Assembly (NCBI RefSeq): GCF_039541815.1
Contig: NZ_BAABGY010000001.1
Coordinates: forward strand, 186,001 to 250,000
Direction of reading: 5' to 3'
Origin: Flavisolibacter amylovorans
GTDB lineage: Bacteria > Bacteroidota > Bacteroidia > Chitinophagales > Chitinophagaceae
Length of the DNA stretch: 64,000 nt
Both the position numbers and the translations under genes were made by a program. The notes below the pieces were generated by a model. That model was not told where the DNA came from and did no database searches. It was given only the letters and a program-made list of their open reading frames with translations. Below are positions 50,804 through 59,070 of the stretch, piece by piece; within the stretch, counting starts at the first letter, position 1; each line of letters opens with the position of its first letter.

Positions 50804-52705
50804 TCAGCGGAGCGCGAGTCGCCCTTCCGGGTCCACCAACAGCAACTCCTCAGCCTGCAGCCGCTCGATCACGGTCCAGAGCTGCTCCCGCTGGATGTCT
50901 TTGAGTTGTTGTAGTAGGGCTTCTACGGGAAGGGGTCGCACCTGTAGCAGGCCCCGGATGCGCCCGCCGATCGCGGCAAAGGCTTCGGGTGTCAGCGGGG
51001 CGCGCTTGCGGGCGAGGCAGTTGTCGCAGATGCCGCAGGGCGTTTCGGCCGCATCACCGAAATACCGGTTGATGTAGCTGCTCCTGCACCCTGCGTCTTC
51101 CGTATAGCCGATCATGGCTTTGACGCGCTCCCGGAAGGCCTCCCGCCGCTCGCGGTATAGCGTCATGTCCATGTAGAAGTCTTCCGTATTTACCCGGTCG
51201 TGCCGAAACACCAGCTGCGGGTCTTCGTTGAGTGGCCGGTAGTCGATGACGCCAAAGGCGGCCGCGCGCAGCAATCCTTTTTTCACCTCGTCCACGTTCA
51301 GGCGCATCAGCTTCGCGATCTGTGCCTCCGAGATCACCACGGGAAGGTCCCAGATGCCGGCATAGGTGCGGAGCAACAGGGTCAGCAGCGGCTCGAGCTC
51401 GGGGTGGGCTTCCTCGAAGGCGCGGAGGCCGCTGCGGTCGGTGGTAAAGATTACGGTCGGCGGAGCGAAGCTTTTCTCATTGAGGTCGAACCAGCCGTCG
51501 CTCTCCATCGCCTTCAGCGCATAGTGGGCCTGGTGGCCATTGAGCTTGAAGTTGCGCACGAACGGATCGAAATGGAAGGTGTAGGACTGGTCCTTTCCAT
51601 AGTACGACGGGATCTGCAGGTAATTGACGAGGGCGCTGAACACGGTGCGTACCTGCTCGAGCGTCGGGAAGCGGTCTTCGTGTGCCTTCTCCAGGTCGGC
51701 AAGCTCGGCGTCGGTGTACAGCAGCACGGCGTAGGACTTCTTGCCGTCGCGGCCGGCGCGGCCTGCCTCCTGGTAGTAGCTCTCGAGGCAATCGGGCACG
51801 TCGGCATGAAGCACGAGGCGTACGTCGGGCTTGTCGATGCCCATGCCGAAGGCATTGGTGCATACGATCACCCGGGTGCGGCCGTCGATCCAGTCCTGCT
51901 GCCGGCCGGCGCGCTCCTCCTGCGTCAGTCCGGCGTGGTAGTGCGCGGCCGACTCGCCCTGCAGCTCCAGCAGGCGCGCCACTTCCACGGTGCGGCGGCG
52001 GCTCTTGCAGTATACGATGGCGGACCCTGGTACTTTTTTGAGGATGTCGGCGAGGCGGTTCATGCGGGCGTCGGTGCGGTAGGCCGAGTAGGAGAGGTTG
52101 GGACGGAGGAAGGGCTGGCGGAACTGAGCGGCCCCTTCCATCCCGAGCTGCGTGCAGATGTCTTCCTGTACTTCTACGGTAGCCGACGCGGTGAGCGCAA
52201 GCACGGGCACACCGGGAAGCTCGGCGCGCAGGGCGGCAATGCGGCGGTAGGCCGGCCGGAAGTCGTAGCCCCACTGCGAGATGCAGTGGGCCTCGTCCAC
52301 GGCAATGAGGTTGACGTCGAGCGCCGGCAGGTATTCGCGGAACAGCCCCGTCTCGAGGCGCTCGGGCGACACATACAGCAGCTTGTACGGGCCGTGCGCC
52401 ACGTTCTTCAGGGTCTGCACGATGGCGCGGCGCGACTGTCCGGAGTAGATGGCCGCGGCGAGGATGCCGCGTTTCTTCAACCCTTCCACCTGGTCTTTCA
52501 TGAGCGCGATGAGCGGCGAGATCACGAGGCAGATCCCTTCGCGCGCCATGGCCGGCACCTGGTAGCACAGGCTCTTACCGCCGCCGGTGGGCAACAGCGC
52601 CAGCGCATCGCGGTCGTCGAGCACGGTGCGGATGATGTCTTCCTGCAAGGGCCGAAAGGCATCGTAGCCCCAGTATTCTTTGAGTATGTCGTGGATTTCG
52701 GGCAA
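50804..52705 (-). CDS. recQ: ATP-dependent DNA helicase RecQ
   Basis: A 633-residue 3'-5' helicase for recombination and replication repair. It has the Q motif region YWGYDAFRPLQEDII, Walker A LLPTGGGKSLCYQ, DEAH in AVDEAHCISQWGYDFRPAYR, and FGMGIDKPDVRLVLHADVPD of domain 2. The zinc Cys set is in GCRSSYINRYFGDA then CGICDNC. After the winged-helix region the protein stops without a clear HRDC domain, so it is a short RecQ. The start codon is TTG at 52705; no ATG fits the family N-terminus. Confidence 0.95.
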   Translation of the reverse strand: MPEIHDILKEYWGYDAFRPLQEDIIRTVLDDRDALALLPTGGGKSLCYQVPAMAREGICLVISPLIALMKDQVEGLKKRGILAAAIYSGQSRRAIVQTLKNVAHGPYKLLYVSPERLETGLFREYLPALDVNLIAVDEAHCISQWGYDFRPAYRRIAALRAELPGVPVLALTASATVEVQEDICTQLGMEGAAQFRQPFLRPNLSYSAYRTDARMNRLADILKKVPGSAIVYCKSRRRTVEVARLLELQGESAAHYHAGLTQEERAGRQQDWIDGRTRVIVCTNAFGMGIDKPDVRLVLHADVPDCLESYYQEAGRAGRDGKKSYAVLLYTDAELADLEKAHEDRFPTLEQVRTVFSALVNYLQIPSYYGKDQSYTFHFDPFVRNFKLNGHQAHYALKAMESDGWFDLNEKSFAPPTVIFTTDRSGLRAFEEAHPELEPLLTLLLRTYAGIWDLPVVISEAQIAKLMRLNVDEVKKGLLRAAAFGVIDYRPLNEDPQLVFRHDRVNTEDFYMDMTLYRERREAFRERVKAMIGYTEDAGCRSSYINRYFGDAAETPCGICDNCLARKRAPLTPEAFAAIGGRIRGLLQVRPLPVEALLQQLKDIQREQLWTVIERLQAEELLLVDPEGRLALR

Positions 52706-52710
52706 GGCAG

Positions 52711-52987
52711 ATAAAGGTGAAGAAGGGATTATAACCGCAAAGAAAAGAAGAAAAGAAGGGATTCGCTAAGGGCGCGCAAGCGCGCGTTTATTTGTCTATT
52801 GGTTTATTTGTAAAGGGTCGTCTAAAGTGCGGGCTGCTTTGAGGTCGCCATCATTGTGCTTCTCGCAACGACGGCACAGGAGGGCCAGAGATGAACTTGT
52901 ATAAAAAGGCCGCGCGTCAGCGCGGCCAAAATCTTTGCGAATACCTTAGCCCCTTCTTTTCTTAGCGGTGAAAAACCCTTTGCTTCT
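52711..52987. repeat. Family A inverted-repeat element, copy 2
   Basis: The left arm (52711-52771, GGATTATAACCGCAAAGAAA then GAAGGGATTCGCTAAGG) mirrors the right arm (52933-52987, GCGAATACCTTAGCCCCTTC then TTTTCTTAGCGGTG). The interior holds a GGCGCGCAAGCGCGC hairpin, a CTATTGGTTTATTTG remnant and a terminator. It fills the gap between recQ and the ATPase. Confidence 0.7.
52903..52927 (-). terminator. Terminator of the P-type ATPase gene
   Basis: GGCCGCGC and GCGCGGCC form an 8-bp stem; on the minus strand it is followed by TTTTT. It resembles the terminator inside family A copy 1. Confidence 0.75.
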
Positions 52988-52999
52988 TAAACTGTCTTG

Positions 53000-55120
53000 T
53001 TATGCAACCTTCTTGAAATTCAGTCGTACCGAATTCGCCGCCAGCACCACATCACTCAATCCCATCACCAGCGCGCCAAAAGAAGGCGTCAGTAATCCGA
53101 AGGCAGCCACCGGTATGGCGATGATGTTATAGAAGAAGGCCCAGAACAGGTTCTGCCGGATGGTGACGTACGTATGCCGGCCGAGGCCGAGGGCGAGCGG
53201 CAGCTTCGTGAGGCCGCTGTTCATCAGCACCACCTGCGCGCTCTGCACCGCGATCTGCGTGGCCTCGCTCATCGACACCCCGATGGTGGCCTTGGCCAGC
53301 GCGGGCGCGTCGTTGATGCCGTCGCCGACCATCACGGTGGGCACTTCGGCGTTGAGGCGACCGATGGTTTCGAGCTTCTGCTCCGGCGTTTGCTCCGCGA
53401 TGGCGACGTCGATACCAAGCGCGGCCGCTACGGCTTCGGTCTTGGCCCTGCGGTCGCCGCTGAGGAGCACCGTGCGGATGCCTTGGGCTTTGAAGTACTG
53501 CACCACCTGCTTCGCCTCGGGGCGCAGCTCGTCTTCGAGATCGAGCCAGCCGATGAGGTGTCCGTTGCGGAGTACATATATGTTGTGGCTGTCGTCGCTC
53601 GTGAGGTGCGCAGCTACGGCGTAGGAGCCTGCGGTGAAGTGGATGCCCTCGCGGTCGGTGGCCACCATGCCGCGGCCCTTTACTTCCTCGATCTTGTTCC
53701 AGCGCCATTCAGGCGACGACTTCCATTCCGCGGCGATGCTTTTCGCCAGCGGGTGCGCCGAGTGCTTCTCCAGGGAATAGACGATGCGTTTGAACTCCTC
53801 CTCCGGAATATCCGCATGAAAGCGCGCGATGCGGAAGCGGCCCGTGGTGAGCGTACCCGTTTTATCGAAGACCACCTGGCGGATGTTGCGGAACAGCTCG
53901 AGACTTTTGGCGTTGCGGAACAGCACGCCGCTGCGCGCGGCGCGGCCGAGGCCCACGGCGATGGCGGCCGGCGTGGCGAGGCCCATGGCGCAGGGGCAGG
54001 CGATCACGAGCACCGCGATGGCGCGCATCAGCGCCGGGGTAAACTCTTTCAGGATGATCCAGTTGGCGGCGAAGGTCACGAGCGCGATGGCAAGTACGGT
54101 AGGTACGAAGACCGCAGAAATACGGTCGGCCAGCTGCTGCACCGGCGGCTTCTCACCCTGCGCGGCCTTTACGAGCTGAAGGATGCGCGCCAGCGTGGTG
54201 TCGTTGCCAACGGCGGTAACGATGGCTTTGGCCGTGCCCTGCTCCAGCACCGACCCACCGATGAGCGGGTCCTTTTTCGTTTTGGCAACCGGCGCGCTTT
54301 CCCCGGTAAGCAGGGCCTCGTTCACCTGTACGTCGCCCCAGAGGATCTTGCAGTCGGCGGGCACCTGCTCGCCGCTGTTGATCAGCACGAGGTCGCCCAC
54401 CTTGAGCTGCGTGTTCTCGATCGGGAAAATGAGTTCCTGGTGCTGGTCGTCGAAGGCGATCATGTTGGCCATCACCTTCTGCGATTTCATGAGTGCCTTG
54501 AGCGAGCGCTGCGTGGTTTGTACCGAGAGGTGCTCGAGGTGCTCGCCGAGGAACACGAGGGTGATGATGGTGGCGGCCGTTTCGAAAAAGAGGTAGTCGG
54601 CACCGTGGCCCATCAGCGCGCCGATGAGGCTATAGATGAATGCGGAAGACGCGCCGATGGCGATGAGCACGTTCATGTTGGGCACGCCGTTGCGCAGGCT
54701 TTTGACGGCCGAGCGGCCGAAGTAGCGCATGCCCACGAAGAAGACCGGCAGGGTGAGTGCCAGCTGCACCCAGGGATTCATGATCCAATGGCCCCAGCTG
54801 CTTTGGTGCACGGCGGGGAACATGTGCAGTAGTAATACGGCCGTAAAGGGCAGGCAGAACAGGAAGCGCTGGTAGTGCGTGGAGAGAAAGGGCTTTTTGG
54901 CAGCCGGTGCCGCATCGGCCGGGGCCACGCCGTAGCCCAGCGTCTGCACGCCTTTGGCAAGCTGCTTCGGCTCCTTTCCCCCGTTGACCTCGAAGCTGAC
55001 GTCGCCGTTGATCACCGATACGGCGATATTCTGCGCGCCCTCCTTCTCGAGGTATTTCTGCACCGTGAGGGCGCAGTTCGAACAGGTCATCCCTTCCACC
55101 TTCCATTGTACCTTTTCCAT
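53000..55120 (-). CDS. Heavy-metal (copper-type) P1B ATPase
   Basis: A 706-residue metal pump. The start at 55120 (MEKVQWKVEGMTCSNCALTV) opens an HMA domain with metal-binding C13 and C16. The membrane CPC motif (VIACPCAMGLATP) is near residues 374-376, phosphorylation site DKTGT near 420, HP motif SAHPLAK near 456 and GDGINDAPAL near 600. CPC plus YN in helix 7 points to Cu(I) export. However, helix 8 reads MGLSDVVLAANS where copper pumps usually have MxxSS, so specificity is uncertain. A TACCTTTG box is at 55139-55146 on the minus strand. Confidence 0.92.
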   Translation of the reverse strand: MEKVQWKVEGMTCSNCALTVQKYLEKEGAQNIAVSVINGDVSFEVNGGKEPKQLAKGVQTLGYGVAPADAAPAAKKPFLSTHYQRFLFCLPFTAVLLLHMFPAVHQSSWGHWIMNPWVQLALTLPVFFVGMRYFGRSAVKSLRNGVPNMNVLIAIGASSAFIYSLIGALMGHGADYLFFETAATIITLVFLGEHLEHLSVQTTQRSLKALMKSQKVMANMIAFDDQHQELIFPIENTQLKVGDLVLINSGEQVPADCKILWGDVQVNEALLTGESAPVAKTKKDPLIGGSVLEQGTAKAIVTAVGNDTTLARILQLVKAAQGEKPPVQQLADRISAVFVPTVLAIALVTFAANWIILKEFTPALMRAIAVLVIACPCAMGLATPAAIAVGLGRAARSGVLFRNAKSLELFRNIRQVVFDKTGTLTTGRFRIARFHADIPEEEFKRIVYSLEKHSAHPLAKSIAAEWKSSPEWRWNKIEEVKGRGMVATDREGIHFTAGSYAVAAHLTSDDSHNIYVLRNGHLIGWLDLEDELRPEAKQVVQYFKAQGIRTVLLSGDRRAKTEAVAAALGIDVAIAEQTPEQKLETIGRLNAEVPTVMVGDGINDAPALAKATIGVSMSEATQIAVQSAQVVLMNSGLTKLPLALGLGRHTYVTIRQNLFWAFFYNIIAIPVAAFGLLTPSFGALVMGLSDVVLAANSVRLNFKKVA

Positions 55121-55138
55121 TCCGCTCGCTTCTTTGTG

Positions 55139-55146
55139 CAAAGGTA
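55139..55146 (-). promoter_or_regulatory. -7 box of the P-type ATPase gene
   Basis: CAAAGGTA reads TACCTTTG on the minus strand, 18 bases before the start. No copper operator palindrome is evident beside it. Confidence 0.6.
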
Positions 55147-55213
55147 CCCGCGCGCCTCCCCGGCTCCGGAACAGTGTTGCGACTTTCTTTTCAACGCCGT
55201 TGCAAAGCGGTGT

Positions 55214-55221
55214 TAAATTTG
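55214..55221 (+). promoter_or_regulatory. -7 box of tsaE
   Basis: TAAATTTG ends 4 bases before the ATG at 55226, so transcription would begin at or next to the start codon. Confidence 0.6.
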
Positions 55222-55225
55222 CCGC

Positions 55226-55657
55226 ATGACCGAAGAACTGACCCTCGATGCCCTGCCAGACTTTGCCGGCCGCTTCTGGAAGGCCCATGCCGGCAGCACC
55301 GTATTTGCCTTTCATGGCCCGATGGGCGCCGGCAAAACCACGCTCATCTCGGCCCTCTGCGCCGCGCGCGGGGTACCGGGAGCCGCCTCCAGTCCTACGT
55401 TCTCCATCATCAACGAGTACGCCGATGCCGGCGGCGGGCGCCTTTATCATATGGACCTCTACCGCCTCCGCGACCTCGAGGAGATCGTGGGCGCCGGGGT
55501 GGAAGACTGCCTCCTGAGCGGCGCTACCTGCCTCGTGGAGTGGCCCGAAAAGGCGCCGGAGCTCTTCGATGAGCAGACCGTGCAGGTGTTCGTAGAGCCC
55601 CTGGGCGACGGGCGGCGGCGCGTGCGCACCGAGGGGCCGGCGTCATTCGCGGGGTAG
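55226..55657 (+). CDS. tsaE: tRNA threonylcarbamoyladenosine biosynthesis ATPase TsaE
   Basis: A 143-residue P-loop ATPase needed with TsaB and TsaD to make t6A at position 37 of ANN-decoding tRNAs. It has Walker A GPMGAGKTTLISAL (about residues 30-43), SSPTFSIINEYADA and the HMDLYRL motif with catalytic Asp, then CLVEWPEKAPE. Length matches the family. It is 55 bases before alanine dehydrogenase, an arrangement seen in other Bacteroidota. Confidence 0.95.
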   Translation: MTEELTLDALPDFAGRFWKAHAGSTVFAFHGPMGAGKTTLISALCAARGVPGAASSPTFSIINEYADAGGGRLYHMDLYRLRDLEEIVGAGVEDCLLSGATCLVEWPEKAPELFDEQTVQVFVEPLGDGRRRVRTEGPASFAG

Positions 55658-55673
55658 TGTCGGCCAAGAGTTG

Positions 55674-55681
55674 TAATTTTC
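55674..55681 (+). promoter_or_regulatory. Possible -7 box of alanine dehydrogenase
   Basis: TAATTTTC, one base from TAnnTTTG, 31 bases before the ATG at 55713. The pdxA gene has the same octamer. Confidence 0.4.
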
Positions 55682-55712
55682 CGTTTCATTCGACCTCACG
55701 ATCCTGTCGCGT

Positions 55713-56927
55713 ATGTTGCACAACAAGCCTATCGTCAGTCCGTCCTTCAGCTATGAGACCCTCGAGGAGACCCTCGACATCAAGCCCAAGGGCGCGCAAT
55801 TGCACATCGGTATCCCCAAGGAGATCGCTTTCCAGGAGAACCGCATCGCGCTTACGCCCGATGCCGTGGGCGTGCTGGTCTCTAACGGCCACAGCGTCAC
55901 CATCGAGCACAACGCCGGCGAGGCCGCGCATTTCGCCGACCGCGACTACAGCGAGGCCGGCGCGCGCATCGTATACGAGCGCGAGGAGGTCTATAAGTGC
56001 CCGATCCTGGTCAAGAGCGCCCCCGTCATCGACGAGGAGATCCACCTGCTGCAGGTGAACCAGATGATCATCTCTCCGCTCCACCTCAGCATGCTGAAAG
56101 CGGAGCTGCTGCAGAAAATGATGGAGAAGCGGATCACCGCCATCTCTTTCGAGAACCTCAAGGACGACTCCGACTCTTATCCCATCGTACGCTCCATGAG
56201 CGAGATCGCGGGCTCCGCGGTGATGCTCATCGCCGCGCACCACCTCTCCTCGGCCAACCAGGGCAAGGGCGTGCTGCTCGGCGGCGTATCAGGCATTGCT
56301 CCTACCAAGGTCATCATCCTCGGCGCCGGCATCGTGGGCGAATACGCCGCCCGTGCGGCCCTCGCGCTCGGTGCTTCGGTAAAGGTGTTCGACAACTCGG
56401 TATACCGCCTCAAGCGCCTGCAGAACAATATCGGCCAGCGCCTCTGGACCTCCGTGATGGAGCCCCGGATGCTCGCCAAGCAGCTCAAGACCTGCGAGGT
56501 AGCTGTGGGAGCGCTTTCCTCAGAGACCGGGCGCACGCCCGTTGTGGTCACGGAAGAGATGGTGAGCAATATGCGCCCGGGCGCCGTCATCATCGACGTC
56601 AGCATCGACCGCGGCGGCTGCTTCGAGACCTCGGAGATCACCACGCACGAATGCCCTACGTACGTGAAGTACGGCGTCATCCATTATTGTGTGCCGAATA
56701 TCCCGTCGGGCTTTGCGCGCACGGCGTCGCAGGCCATCTCCAACGTGCTGATGCCCCTGCTGCTCGAGGCGGGCGAAGACGGCGGCTTCGAGCGGATGGT
56801 GTGGCACCAGATCCACCTGCGGAGCGGCATCTACCTGTTCAAAGGCGCACTCACGAATTTTTACCTGAGCGAGCGCTTCCACCTCAAATACACCGACCTG
56901 AATCTGCTGATTGCCAGCCAACGCTGA
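55713..56927 (+). CDS. ald: Alanine dehydrogenase
   Basis: A 404-residue NAD-dependent enzyme that interconverts L-alanine and pyruvate plus ammonia. It has the N-terminal IGIPKEIAFQENRIALTPDA with substrate-binding Arg and Lys, the Rossmann motif VIILGAGIVGEYAARAALAL and the C-terminal VPNIPSGFARTASQAISNVL. Bacteroidota versions carry an N-terminal extension of about 30 residues, as here. The stop codon is followed at once by the CCACCCCACCCCCGGCCCCT repeat. Confidence 0.9.
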   Translation: MLHNKPIVSPSFSYETLEETLDIKPKGAQLHIGIPKEIAFQENRIALTPDAVGVLVSNGHSVTIEHNAGEAAHFADRDYSEAGARIVYEREEVYKCPILVKSAPVIDEEIHLLQVNQMIISPLHLSMLKAELLQKMMEKRITAISFENLKDDSDSYPIVRSMSEIAGSAVMLIAAHHLSSANQGKGVLLGGVSGIAPTKVIILGAGIVGEYAARAALALGASVKVFDNSVYRLKRLQNNIGQRLWTSVMEPRMLAKQLKTCEVAVGALSSETGRTPVVVTEEMVSNMRPGAVIIDVSIDRGGCFETSEITTHECPTYVKYGVIHYCVPNIPSGFARTASQAISNVLMPLLLEAGEDGGFERMVWHQIHLRSGIYLFKGALTNFYLSERFHLKYTDLNLLIASQR

Positions 56928-57200
56928 CCACCCCACCCCCGGCCCCTCCCCAGGAGGGAGGGGAGCGACCACACGCGAAGATGAGAGGCCCCCCTCGTAG
57001 CAAGAAAGGGTAGCCTTGCATCGAAGTTGCGTACGGACGCATCCTGATGCGTCCCCACCGCGGCTTGAAGGGATTGCGGGCCGGCGCGGGATTTAACAAA
57101 ACGCCCGCTGCGCAACGGATCTTTCTATGCTGTAACTTTCATCCCGGAAGCGGATAGCACCCAACTGCAAACTGAAAACTAAAAACTATAAACTCTAACC
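56928..57200. repeat. Repeat-filled gap: GC palindrome, GGACGC palindrome, AAACT array
   Basis: No gene is seen. CCACCCCACCCCCGGCCCCT then CCCAGGAGGGAGGGG (56928-56963) is a relative of the repeat at 58260. GGACGCATCCTGATGCGTCC (57035-57054) repeats the palindrome at 7193. AAACTGAAAACTAAAAACTA then TAAACTCTAACC runs up to the ATG at 57201. Confidence 0.6.
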
Positions 57201-57977
57201 ATGAGCCTCTTTAAGTCCGGCAACCCTGCCCTCAACGAAGAAACTTTTGACGAAAACTCTTTTAGCCAGGACCTGGAGTCGCTCCAGGTGGCCCGAATGA
57301 CCGTGCGCGGCGCGGCTGGCAAGTTCGGCGCCATGATGCTGATGCTGATGGCTGCGGCCACCTTTTCCTGGGTGCGCATCGCCGAAAGCGACAGTGCCCG
57401 TACCTGGATCATTGGCTCCGCCATCGGCGGCTTTGTGCTGGCGCTGATCATCATGTTCAAAAAAGAGTGGGCCCAGTACCTCGCGCTTGGCTACGCGATG
57501 CTTGAAGGCTTCTTCCTCGGCGCCGTATCAGCCCTCCTGAATGCGGCCTATGCCGAGCGCTTTCCCGGTCTCGCCTCGCAGGCGGTGCTGCTCACGGCCG
57601 GCGTCGCCCTCGCCATGTTCGGCCTTTACTATTTCCGGGTGCTCCGGGCCACCCCGCTGCTGACCCGCGTCATTGTGGGCGCCACCCTGGGCATCGCCGT
57701 GTTTTACCTGTTCCGCCTCGGCTTTGGCCTGTTTGGCGTGGTGCTGCCCTTCGGCATGGCCGACTCGTCGCCGCTCAGCATCGGCATTTCCCTCTTTATC
57801 GTGGGCATCGCTGCCTTCCGCCTCATCCTCGATTTCGACAACATCGAGCAGGGTGCGGCCGTCGGCGCCCCGAAATACTACGAGTGGTATACGGCCTTCG
57901 GCCTCACGCTCACCATCGTATGGCTTTACCTCGAGATCCTGAAGCTCCTCGTCAAGATCGCCGGCGGACGCCGCTGA
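57201..57977 (+). CDS. Bax inhibitor-1/YccA family membrane protein
   Basis: A 258-residue protein with about seven membrane helices, starting after a soluble N-terminus (MSLFKSGNPALNEETFDENS). Matching blocks are TVRGAAGKFGAMMLMLMAAA, FLGAVSALLNAAYAERFPGL, FGLYYFRVLRATP and DFDNIEQGAAVGAPKYYEWY with the acidic pair of the calcium-leak site. The bacterial YccA-like branch interacts with FtsH or handles ions; the exact role is not known. Confidence 0.88.
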   Translation: MSLFKSGNPALNEETFDENSFSQDLESLQVARMTVRGAAGKFGAMMLMLMAAATFSWVRIAESDSARTWIIGSAIGGFVLALIIMFKKEWAQYLALGYAMLEGFFLGAVSALLNAAYAERFPGLASQAVLLTAGVALAMFGLYYFRVLRATPLLTRVIVGATLGIAVFYLFRLGFGLFGVVLPFGMADSSPLSIGISLFIVGIAAFRLILDFDNIEQGAAVGAPKYYEWYTAFGLTLTIVWLYLEILKLLVKIAGGRR

Positions 57978-57995
57978 TCGCGATCAACCCCATAA

Positions 57996-58030
57996 GAAAA
58001 GCCCCCGACAGTACTGTTGGGGGCTTTTTC
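57996..58030 (+). terminator. Intrinsic terminator after the Bax-inhibitor-like gene
   Basis: GAAAAGCCCCCGACAGT and ACTGTTGGGGGCTTTTTC pair almost perfectly and end in a T run. Confidence 0.88.
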
Positions 58031-58300
58031 GTGAATCGTGAATCGTCAATCCTGAATGGATGACCTGGATTTAAGATCGGTACAATGTAAGTCGGAGAAC
58101 GTAATGGCTTCTTTTAAATGGAACTCACGCGTTATCGGAAATATGCCCAAGCCTGTCCAGCGCATTATTAGGAAACCGAGGAACGGGGGCTATTGTCTCT
58201 GTCCTTACGACCGGGCGGCAAGGGAAAAAGGCTATAGGAGTGAATGTCCCACAGAGTCACCCCTCTCTCCCGGAGAGGGGCCGGGGGTGAGGTCAATGGA
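58031..58300. repeat. Repeat-containing gap upstream of the NicO-like stop codon
   Basis: GTGAATCGTGAATCGTCAAT (58031-58050) is a copy of the array at 23535. The middle part has no recognisable feature. CCCCTCTCTCCCGGAGAGGG then GCCGGGGGTGAGGTCAATGG (58260-58300) is a palindromic repeat that supplies the stop codon (TCA at 58293-58295, minus strand) of the neighbouring gene. Confidence 0.6.
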
Positions 58301-58910
58301 GGAAGAACGTAAGGATCCCCACCAGGATGAGCACGATGCCGGAAATGCGCTTCTCGTTGTGCTCGATGAAGTGGGCCGAGAGCAGCTTCACGCCGCGGTG
58401 GCCGAGGTGTACGAGGAGCATGATACCCGAGATGCTCACGATGGCATAGATGACGCCGAGCAGGGCCACGAAGCGCATCCCGAACGGACCCGCTTTCAGG
58501 AAGAGGCTCTCCACCTCCAGGCAGGGCGAGAGGAACATCATGATGATGAAGATCAGGATCCAGCGGCCGCGGCTCCGCTTGTAGCCGGCTACGTCCTGTT
58601 GCGAAGAGTGATGGTGGTGCGGCAGGTTCACCGTGTAGTAGATGAGCCCGAAAACGATGAGCAGTACCGAGGCCGCCACGTTGATGACGTGCCCGTGGTC
58701 CTCGCGCAGCTCCTTGCCGATGAGCCCCAGTATAAGGCCCAGGCCAACCGTGCCCAGTACGTGGGCCAGCGCAGCAATAAAGGTGATCGTCGTGACCTCG
58801 CCCGACTTCCATTGCTCCGAGCGCGCCACCGCCACCAGCGGCAGCCAGTGATTCGGGATCAGCGCATGAACAAAGGCCAGGAGTACGGTGCCGGCTACGA
58901 CGGTGAACAT
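58293..58910 (-). CDS. NicO/RcnA-like membrane protein
   Basis: A 205-residue protein with six helices. The first contains FVHALIPNHWLPLVAVARSE, the HxxxPxHW-type motif of NicO and UreH-like metal or cytochrome-assembly transporters. A His-rich loop (LPHHHHSSQQD) follows helix 3 and helix 4 carries SPCLEVE. These suggest metal movement across the inner membrane, perhaps nickel, cobalt or zinc; this is inference. The start at 58910 gives the family N-terminus. Its stop lies inside a dispersed repeat. An AraC regulator is encoded upstream on the same strand. Confidence 0.75.
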   Translation of the reverse strand: MFTVVAGTVLLAFVHALIPNHWLPLVAVARSEQWKSGEVTTITFIAALAHVLGTVGLGLILGLIGKELREDHGHVINVAASVLLIVFGLIYYTVNLPHHHHSSQQDVAGYKRSRGRWILIFIIMMFLSPCLEVESLFLKAGPFGMRFVALLGVIYAIVSISGIMLLVHLGHRGVKLLSAHFIEHNEKRISGIVLILVGILTFFLH

Positions 58911-59021
58911 GAAGCGGTTCTGGGGTTCTGTGATCAGTTGGATTGCAGCAAAGTTGCAATATAGGAGATTTGTCCCAATCGTACACTTTTTCAGGGCCAA
59001 ATTCACGGAAGGCAGTGGCCG

Positions 59022-59070
59022 GCGTCAAAACCCTTCAAAACCTTCTAAAACCATCCAAAACCTCTAAAAC
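59022..59070. repeat. AAAACCTTCT tandem repeat
   Basis: AAAACCCTTCAAAACCTTCT then AAAACCATCCAAAACC lies between the AraC gene stop and the NicO-like gene. Confidence 0.7.

Noticed and set aside
51200..54832. Long plus-strand frames (504 and 552 codons) opposite recQ and the P-type ATPase
   Set aside because: RecQ and ATPase motifs are unambiguous on the minus strand; the plus-strand products are His/Gly/Ala-rich shadows.
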